Part shown: piece after piece, positions 58,232 to 64,000 of the stretch | How positions within the stretch are numbered: position 1 is the stretch's first letter | Layout: each line of letters starts with the position of its first letter | NCBI RefSeq assembly: GCF_003259745.1 | Contig: NZ_QLMC01000001.1 | Location: forward strand, 1,364,001 to 1,428,000 | DNA length: 64,000 nucleotides | From: Larkinella arboricola | GTDB taxonomy: Bacteria; Bacteroidota; Bacteroidia; Cytophagales; Spirosomataceae | Direction: 5' to 3' | Notes under the pieces: generated by a model | Told to the model about the DNA's origin: nothing | The model's database searches: none | The model's input: only the letters and a program-made list of their open reading frames with translations | Position numbers and translations under genes: made by a program

Positions 58232-61200
58232 TTAAAAGGTTACGGACAGACCCATCGTGAAGCTCTTCAGAATCGGGTAGTTGTGGCCGTTTCCGCTGGT
58301 GCCGCTGGTCAGAACCCGGTCGGATTCGGTTGCGCTTTCCACATCCAGATCCCGCGTCCGTTTGTACAGCGACGCCAGCGTCCAGATGTTTTCGGCTGAT
58401 ACAAACACCCGGGCACTGCTCATGCCCGCCTTGCTGATAAGCAGTTTCGGCAGGTTGTAGCCCAACTGGATGTTTTTTAACCGCATGTACGCCAGATTTT
58501 GCAGATACTTGGTTTGTTCCTGACGGAGTTCACCCGCGCCATTCTGGGCTACGTAGCCACGGTACCGGGGCAGGTAAGCATTCGGGTTTTCGGGCGACCA
58601 GATGTTGTCCAGATGCCAGGTTGGCAGGCGGTTGTACGGACGGTTGTACTGCCCCCAGAACGTACCGGCTTCGGCACCCGGCCACCAGTCCTGCTTGCCG
58701 ACGCCCTGAAAGAAAGCCGAGAAAAAGAAGTTGTTCCAGTCGGCGTTGAGCATGATGCCGTAGGTATAACGGGGCGTCGAGTTACCGATGATCCGGCGGT
58801 CGCCCGGATTATCAACGGTATTATCACCGTTGTTAATCACGCCGTCGCCGTTGATGTCGCGGAATTTGATGTCGCCCGGCAGCCATTGGCCGGTATTCGA
58901 CGCCCGGAACAGCGTTTGCTTGGCCGAATTCTTAATGTCTTCTTCCGACGTAAAGAAACCTTCGGTGGTATACCCCCAGATTTCGCCCACGGTCTGACCG
59001 GCGTAATAATCTGTCAGTCGTCTGTACGGGTTGTTAAACTTGTCGATCCGTGCGAGGTAGTCGGCCATCGTCAGCCGCACTTCGTAGCCGAACGGTTTGC
59101 CGCCTACATTGGCCTTATCCCGCCAGGCCAGCACGGCTTCCCAGCCTTTGGTGGTCAGGTCGGCGTAGTTGCCTTTGGGGACATCGGTTCCGAAAACGGC
59201 GGGCAGGGTCATCCCGACCGTGAACATATCCGTTGTTTTCCGGATGTAGGCATCGGCGGTCAGCGTCAGGCGGTTGTTCAGCATACCCAGGTCCAGACCC
59301 AGATCGGCGGTGGTGGAGGTTTCCCAGGTCAGGCCGTCGGGGATGACGCTCGGCTGGCCGGTTTTCTGCGGACGGGTACCGTTCAGAATCCGACCGGATT
59401 GCGAAATGGCAAACTTCTCCTGGAACGCGTACGAATCAATTGTTCCGTTCCCCAGCGAACCGTACGACCCTCTGATTTTCAGGTCAGAAATGATTTTCGG
59501 GGATACTTTCCAGAACGGTTCATTGATAACGCGCCAGCCCGCCGAAACCGAGGGGAAAAACGCGTACCGCTGACCCGCCGGGAACTTCGAAGAACCGTCA
59601 TAACGACCGTTTACTTCCAGCAGGTACCGGTCTTTGAAACCGTAGTTCAGCCGGTAAAAACCGCCTACGATGGCCCAGATATCGCTGCCGCCACCAGTTG
59701 TAATGGCCTGACCCAACGCGAGGTTGATGTCATTCGCATTTTCGTAAATCAAGCCGTTCCGAACTACTTCCAGCCGACGGTAATTGGACGTTTCGTAGTT
59801 GTAACCCACCAGCGCTTTTACATAATGGTTCTGGTTGATCTTAGGCTCGTACTCGGCGTAGAGGTTAGTCGCCGTATACAGCGTTTCGCGGTAAATGTTC
59901 TGGAGGTCGTTGGTGTTCGTTCCCACGTACTCGATGACGCCCGGTATGCGGCTGTACGGCACCGGTACCCGCCGACGGTATTCGTTGTTGTCGGTCGTCT
60001 GGAACGTAAAGTTACCGTTGACCCGTAGTTGGTTATCGAAGAAGTTCGTCGTAAAATCGGCGGTGTTCCGGAAAACCCGCCGGTCCATGTCGATACCGTT
60101 CTTGCCGTACCAGAAATCACCCACGGTATAGGCGGCTGAGTACGACAGTGTTCCGTCCGGGTTGAACATGGGTGACATGTTGTGGCCTTCGTCCGAGATG
60201 TTCCGCCAGATGCTGCCGCCTTCACCAACGTTCAGCGGGTTGTGGTATTTCATGGACGAAAAATCGGCGTTATTGCCAACCTTCAGCCACGGAAACACCT
60301 GCACCGACCCTTTGGCGCGTAAACTCAGAATGTTGTAATCATCGGAATTGTAGCGGAACAACCCTTCCTGCGCGTAATACCGTCCGGTTACGTAAAAATC
60401 CGCTTTGCCGCTGCTGCCCGATACCGAGAGGTTATGTTCAGTAGCGCTGGTCCGGTTTTTATACAACTCCTTGTACCAGTCGGTGTTATGGTAATAGACG
60501 TATTCACCGGTGGCCGGGTCAATGTCGGTTTTGGGCAGACTGGGATCGTTGTTTCTCCGTTCAAATTCCGCCAGGTAAGCCGGAGAAAACCGCACGGTTT
60601 TGTTGACGTTCTGGGGTGTCTGGGAATAGTCGTTCCAGGCCGACCACCCTTCGTTGAACATTTTGGCAAACAGGTAGCCGTTGGTTACAAAATCCGGTAC
60701 TGTCGTCGGACTTTTGATGGAATGATTCAGCGAGTACGTAACGCTGGTCCGGTCTTTCGTTGGATTTTTGGTCGTAATCAATACCACCCCGAAGGCTCCC
60801 CGTGCTCCGTAGATAGCCGCCGAAGCCGCATCTTTCAGGACCGATACCGAGGCTACATCGTTCGGGTTCAGGCGGCTGGGGTCGCCTTCCACACCGTCGA
60901 TGAGCACCAGGGCGTTACCTCCCTGACCAATGGACGTGGTACCCCGAATGTTGTAGGAGGGTGACTGGATGGGTTTGCCGTCGCCCATTTTCAGGTTCAG
61001 GTTCGGAATGGTGCCCTGCAAACCTTGCGTCAGGTTAGGCAGCGAACGGTTGTCGAGCACTTCGCTGGTGATCTGATCAACGGCTCCGGTCAGGTTTACT
61101 TTTTTCTGCGTTCCATAACCGACCACGACGATTTCACTCAGCGTTTTGGTGTCCGGTTTGAGCGAAACGTTCAGGCTGGTGCGGTTGCCCACCACCACTT

Positions 61201-61504
61201 CCTGCGGTTCGTAACCCACAAAGCTGAAGACGAGCACGGCATCCGTCGAGGGGACAACCAGACGGTACGTACCATCAACGTCGGTAGTGGTTCCTTTGGA
61301 GGAGCCCTTCAGAATAACGCTGACACCGGGCAGGGCTTCGCCTTTTTCGCTGTCGATGACACGGCCCTCAATGGAGACGTCAACAACGGCGGTTTTTGTA
61401 TCGGCCGGTTGCCTGATACTGGCGAACGTCTGGCTATAGCCCGTGACCTGATTACCGGTCAGCAGGACAGCCAGAAAACACGCGTTTCGTACGAGTTTTT
61501 TCAT
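58232..61504 (-). CDS. SusC/RagA family TonB-linked transporter
   Basis: 1090 residues. Signal peptide MKKLVRNACFLAVLLTGNQV, then carboxypeptidase-regulatory-like domain (EGRVIDSEKGEALPGVSVIL), TonB-box-like SEIVVVGYG, plug (GTTSIGQGGNALVLIDGVEG; DAASAAIYGARGAFGVVLITTK) and a barrel ending GLSVTF with terminal Phe. No STN domain. It works with the long SusD protein downstream. The ligand is unknown; the adjacent EEP hydrolase hints at a phosphorylated compound. Confidence 0.95.
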   Translation of the reverse strand: MKKLVRNACFLAVLLTGNQVTGYSQTFASIRQPADTKTAVVDVSIEGRVIDSEKGEALPGVSVILKGSSKGTTTDVDGTYRLVVPSTDAVLVFSFVGYEPQEVVVGNRTSLNVSLKPDTKTLSEIVVVGYGTQKKVNLTGAVDQITSEVLDNRSLPNLTQGLQGTIPNLNLKMGDGKPIQSPSYNIRGTTSIGQGGNALVLIDGVEGDPSRLNPNDVASVSVLKDAASAAIYGARGAFGVVLITTKNPTKDRTSVTYSLNHSIKSPTTVPDFVTNGYLFAKMFNEGWSAWNDYSQTPQNVNKTVRFSPAYLAEFERRNNDPSLPKTDIDPATGEYVYYHNTDWYKELYKNRTSATEHNLSVSGSSGKADFYVTGRYYAQEGLFRYNSDDYNILSLRAKGSVQVFPWLKVGNNADFSSMKYHNPLNVGEGGSIWRNISDEGHNMSPMFNPDGTLSYSAAYTVGDFWYGKNGIDMDRRVFRNTADFTTNFFDNQLRVNGNFTFQTTDNNEYRRRVPVPYSRIPGVIEYVGTNTNDLQNIYRETLYTATNLYAEYEPKINQNHYVKALVGYNYETSNYRRLEVVRNGLIYENANDINLALGQAITTGGGSDIWAIVGGFYRLNYGFKDRYLLEVNGRYDGSSKFPAGQRYAFFPSVSAGWRVINEPFWKVSPKIISDLKIRGSYGSLGNGTIDSYAFQEKFAISQSGRILNGTRPQKTGQPSVIPDGLTWETSTTADLGLDLGMLNNRLTLTADAYIRKTTDMFTVGMTLPAVFGTDVPKGNYADLTTKGWEAVLAWRDKANVGGKPFGYEVRLTMADYLARIDKFNNPYRRLTDYYAGQTVGEIWGYTTEGFFTSEEDIKNSAKQTLFRASNTGQWLPGDIKFRDINGDGVINNGDNTVDNPGDRRIIGNSTPRYTYGIMLNADWNNFFFSAFFQGVGKQDWWPGAEAGTFWGQYNRPYNRLPTWHLDNIWSPENPNAYLPRYRGYVAQNGAGELRQEQTKYLQNLAYMRLKNIQLGYNLPKLLISKAGMSSARVFVSAENIWTLASLYKRTRDLDVESATESDRVLTSGTSGNGHNYPILKSFTMGLSVTF

Positions 61505-61906
61505 AGAAAACTTGGCTAAATAAATAGGTTAGTGGACATTAGATCATGCCGCCTTGGCTCATTTGCAACAATAAAACTAGGTTTTTTTGGATTATTATTG
61601 TGCGCTGGATGCTGCTTAATTTTGCAGTAAATTTCAACTTTCGGTCCTTGAGCGCATTACACATTCATCCCAATCCACCTTTTGGTCGAAAATATTCAAC
61701 TGTTTTTTTAGTTAGTTTTGGATTGACCAGCCTGATGGTGACGAATGATCGCTGGCGAACGACCCGGCTGAATCGGAGCGGGGGTTAGGAATTGAGCTGC
61801 GAAGAAACAGAATTAACAGATTTTACGCCCGCCGAAACAGGTTAAGAAATTGTGATTTCAACCGGGAAATGATTACGAAAAATTTACCTGAATATGGCAC
61901 CGGGTG
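61505..61906. other. 402-bp region between susC and dtd
   Basis: No credible gene. The left half (61560-61740) is AT-rich, has CAATAA/TTATTATTG complementarity and poly-T runs, and should hold the susC promoter (minus strand). The right half is more GC-balanced and shows nothing I can name. Confidence 0.4.
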
Positions 61907-62359
61907 TTACTGCCGGTTTTTGGAGTCGATGATAATCGTCACCGGGCCGTCGTTAACCAGGGCTACTTTCATATCGGCCCCAAACTCACCGGTTTCGATG
62001 GGTTTGCCCAGGTCCGCCGAAAGCTGCCGGATCATTTGTTCGTAGAGGGGAATGGCTACCTCGGGCCGGGCGGCTTCGATAAACGAAGGGCGGTTTCCTT
62101 TTTTCGTGCTGGCGTGTAGCGTAAACTGGCTGATGAGCAGAATGGAGCCGTCAACGGCTTTCAGGTCCAGGTTCATTTTGCCTTCGGCATCGCCGAAAAT
62201 CCGCATCCCGACAATTTTCTTGCTCAGCCAGTCGAGGTCTTCGCGGGTGTCCTCGTGGGTGATGCCCAGCAAAATGAGAAAACCGGTGCCGATCCGGCCC
62301 TTTATGTGTCCGTCGATGGTGACGGATGCTTCAGAAACGCGTTGAATAACTGCAATCAC
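61907..62359 (-). CDS. dtd: D-aminoacyl-tRNA deacylase
   Basis: 150 residues, standard Dtd size. Signatures: [35 protein letters not shown] (the SQFTL active-site motif) and [11 protein letters not shown] (the GP-containing cross-subunit motif). It removes D-amino acids (and glycine from tRNA-Ala) from mischarged tRNA. It follows mgtE by only 3 bp, so the two are cotranscribed. Confidence 0.96.
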   Translation of the reverse strand: MIAVIQRVSEASVTIDGHIKGRIGTGFLILLGITHEDTREDLDWLSKKIVGMRIFGDAEGKMNLDLKAVDGSILLISQFTLHASTKKGNRPSFIEAARPEVAIPLYEQMIRQLSADLGKPIETGEFGADMKVALVNDGPVTIIIDSKNRQ

Positions 62360-62362
62360 GGG

Positions 62363-63715
62363 TTATATACTAAGTAATAAACTGGCAATTAAAAAATAAA
62401 CACCAATGCCAATCAGGTCGTTGACGGTAGTGATGAACGGGCCGGACGCAATGGCGGGGTTGATGCCGAACTGATTCAGAACGATGGGCGTGATGGTGCC
62501 CATAAACGACGCCAGCAGGACCACCGTAAGCAGGGCCAGCGAAACCACCGGTACAAGTCGCGGTTCGCCGATGAGCAGACAATACGAACCGGCCAGCGAG
62601 CCAATAATCAATCCGTTGATTAAGGCCACGAGCACCATTTTCGCCAGCCGTTGACCCACCGTGGCGCTCAAACCGGATTTTTCGGCGAGGCTCTGCACGA
62701 TCAGCGAAGCGGTCTGAATACCGACGTTGCCGCCCGTTGAGCCAATAATCGGGATAAAAGCCGCCAGGGCCGCAATTTTGCTTAGTTGGGCATTAAATGT
62801 ATTGATCACCGTAGCGGCCAGCAAACTACCAACGGCTCCGGCAATCAGCCACGGCAAGCGGGCACCGACGAGCTTCCAGATCGTGTCGTCTTCTTCTTCC
62901 ACGTCGCCCGTAATACCGGTAATGGCCTGAATATCCAGTTCGGCCTGCTCGGTAATCACGTCCACCACGTCATCAATGGTAATCTGGCCCAGCAGCCGCC
63001 CCTGTACGTTGACGACCGGCACGGCTTCGAGGTCATACCGCTGCATCACTTCAGCCACCTCCTGAACGGGCCGGTAGGTTTCCACGAAAATAACATCCGG
63101 CTCATAAATGTCGGCTATTTTGGCGGCTTTGCGCGCCAGCACAATTTTCTTGAGCGACACCCGGCCCACGAGTTTGTCGGTATCGTCAACCACATACACC
63201 GAGTAGACGTTCTCCACGTTTTCGGCCTGCTGCCGGATCTCTTCCACGCACTGGGTGACGGTCAGGTTGAGGTTAATCTTGATCAGCTCCTTCTGCATCA
63301 AACCGCCAGCTACGTCTTCGTCGTAATGCAGCAGATCGAGAATAAACCGGGCCTGTTCGCGGTCCGTCAGCAGGGCGATAACTTCCTCGCGGGTCTGGAT
63401 GGGCTGTTCGTTGAGCAGGTCCACGGCGTCGTCGGAGTCCATCTCATCGACGTACTGCGCCAGTTCGCCGGAGGTGAAACTTTGCAGAAACTCCCGCCGG
63501 TCGATCTCCTCCAGATTCGCCAGAATTTCGGCTCCAACTTTCTTATCGAGCAGTGTCAGCAGATACCGGGCTGATTCGGTATCGAGTTCGTAGAGAATGC
63601 CGGAAATATCGGCCGGATACAGTTCTTCCATCTCCGTCCGCAGCGTAGCGTCGTCCTGGGTGTCGATGGCTGTCTGAATGTGCTCTACGTATTCTTTGGT
63701 AAGCTCGAAAGTCAT
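62363..63715 (-). CDS. mgtE: Magnesium transporter MgtE
   Basis: 450 residues. Order: N-terminal helical superfamily domain (~20-130; LDKKVGAEILANLEEIDR; MDSDDAVDLLNEQP), CBS pair (~135-255; YSVYVVDDTDKLVGRVSL; VPVVNVQGRLLGQITIDDV), plug helix, then five membrane helices (~285-450) with GSTGGNVGIQT, the pore region with conserved Asn/Gly, and NPAIASGPFITTVNDLIG (selectivity Asp). It is a Mg2+-gated channel-type transporter in the inner membrane; the N and CBS domains sense cytoplasmic Mg2+. Read before dtd, after rsmA. Confidence 0.96.
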   Translation of the reverse strand: MTFELTKEYVEHIQTAIDTQDDATLRTEMEELYPADISGILYELDTESARYLLTLLDKKVGAEILANLEEIDRREFLQSFTSGELAQYVDEMDSDDAVDLLNEQPIQTREEVIALLTDREQARFILDLLHYDEDVAGGLMQKELIKINLNLTVTQCVEEIRQQAENVENVYSVYVVDDTDKLVGRVSLKKIVLARKAAKIADIYEPDVIFVETYRPVQEVAEVMQRYDLEAVPVVNVQGRLLGQITIDDVVDVITEQAELDIQAITGITGDVEEEDDTIWKLVGARLPWLIAGAVGSLLAATVINTFNAQLSKIAALAAFIPIIGSTGGNVGIQTASLIVQSLAEKSGLSATVGQRLAKMVLVALINGLIIGSLAGSYCLLIGEPRLVPVVSLALLTVVLLASFMGTITPIVLNQFGINPAIASGPFITTVNDLIGIGVYFLIASLLLSI

Positions 63716-63736
63716 TAGCTAGAATGATGCATTATA

Positions 63737-63783
63737 AATGATGAACGATGAATGCGACGCAGATAAATTCATCGTTCGTCATT
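63737..63783. repeat. 17-bp inverted repeat overlapping the rsmA stop
   Basis: AATGATGAACGATGAAT (63737-63753) pairs with ATTCATCGTTCGTCATT (63767-63783) with a single mismatch; further AATGATG-type units flank it (63723-63729 and 63790-63797). The rsmA stop codon (63779-63781) lies in the right arm. Confidence 0.7.
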
Positions 63784-64000
63784 CCTGGTTCATCATTAAC
63801 GTGGTTAGTTCGACAAATTCCGCTACGCCCAACTGTTCGGCGCGTTTGTCGAGCAGCGGGTGAGATTGCAGACTTTCCGGCGGATTCAACGGTTTCAAGG
63901 CGTTCCGGAGCGTTTTCCGGCGGTTATTAAAACCCTGTTTGACAACCTGCATGAATTTCTTTTCGTTGCAGGGCAGGGCCACCACGTCGTTCCGGCGCAG
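63779..64000 (-). CDS. rsmA: 16S rRNA dimethyladenosine transferase RsmA, C-terminal end
   Basis: Only the last 73 residues are in the window; the frame runs off the right edge. The visible part has the RsmA C-terminal pattern: KFMQVVKQGFNNRRKTLRNALK, then LLDKRAEQLGVAEFVELT. RsmA (KsgA) dimethylates two adjacent adenines in helix 45 of 16S rRNA. The last residues and the stop are encoded by an inverted-repeat arm. mgtE starts 63 bp downstream on the same strand. Confidence 0.9.
   Translation of the reverse strand: MRRNDVVALPCNEKKFMQVVKQGFNNRRKTLRNALKPLNPPESLQSHPLLDKRAEQLGVAEFVELTTLMMNQE

Noticed and set aside
58499-60028. 509-codon open frame on the plus strand
   Set aside because: It is antisense to the third susC, without family features; the susC reading has all expected domains.
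61617-61624. TAATTTTG matching the promoter consensus on the plus strand
   Set aside because: There is no plus-strand gene downstream and the TTTG upstream is 27 bp away; probably chance in AT-rich DNA.

Overview
The window looks like a chromosome segment of a Bacteroidota member of the Cytophagales, most like the Spirosoma/Larkinella group. Pointers are three SusC/SusD pairs, an ECF sigma factor, a type IX secretion (type B) cargo protein, YtxJ, a DUF1549/DUF1553 cytochrome protein, weak Shine-Dalgarno sequences, and a few TAnnTTTG promoter elements. GC is roughly 50-55% except for one AT-rich gene near 37 kb. I saw no tRNA, rRNA, CRISPR array, transposase or prophage.

Layout. 1-8.3 kb: a cut-off membrane-anchored DUF1549/DUF1553 c-type cytochrome gene, a SusD/SusC pair, a short remnant of a FecR-type anti-sigma gene, and a divergent ECF sigma gene. 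8.4-17.9 kb: GH9 glucanase, a large T9SS-sorted protein, a zinc alcohol dehydrogenase, an M20 peptidase, a beta-barrel protein and a ScyD/ScyE-type lipoprotein. 18.2-25 kb: an orphan response regulator, metF, a GH32 fructan hydrolase, small secreted proteins, an IscA-type protein, methylmalonyl-CoA epimerase and cystathionine beta-synthase. 25-32.6 kb: rsgA, a GxxExxY nuclease-like gene inside a repeat cassette, waaA, ytxJ, folB, a DivIVA protein, a WD40 protein, a phosphopantetheinyl transferase and a SirB1-type protein. 32.9-36 kb: galE, rmlB, rmlA (sugar nucleotides). 36.4-40.6 kb: a duplicated two-gene module of unknown function (small CPxxC protein plus 7-TM protein, twice) followed by a histidine kinase and response regulator. 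40.8-46.8 kb: sucA-sucB-lpdA, a complete 2-oxoglutarate dehydrogenase complex. 46.9-64 kb: M28 peptidase, MazG-type pyrophosphohydrolase, two SusC/SusD pairs enclosing two secreted phosphoesterase-type hydrolases and a frameshifted DUF2237 gene, then dtd, mgtE and the 3' end of rsmA.

Two things stand out. First, a family of intergenic elements is built from 10-bp units (consensus about TTAAKCRGAG) arranged as four units, a centre, then four inverted units. Two copies (48231-48314 and 56346-56429) have a 4-nt centre. A third (26013-26479) has the same arms, but a 387-bp GxxExxY PD-(D/E)XK-like gene sits in the centre, with its stop codon in one arm and its start 4 nt from the other. A fourth locus before mce has two half-arrays back to back. 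Other periodic inverted repeats with 7-, 8- or 9-bp units occur elsewhere, often touching start or stop codons. Second, the duplicated small-protein/7-TM module next to a sensorless histidine kinase could be an undescribed signalling unit.

Functional assignments are from reading protein sequence and recalled family features; no database search was run.
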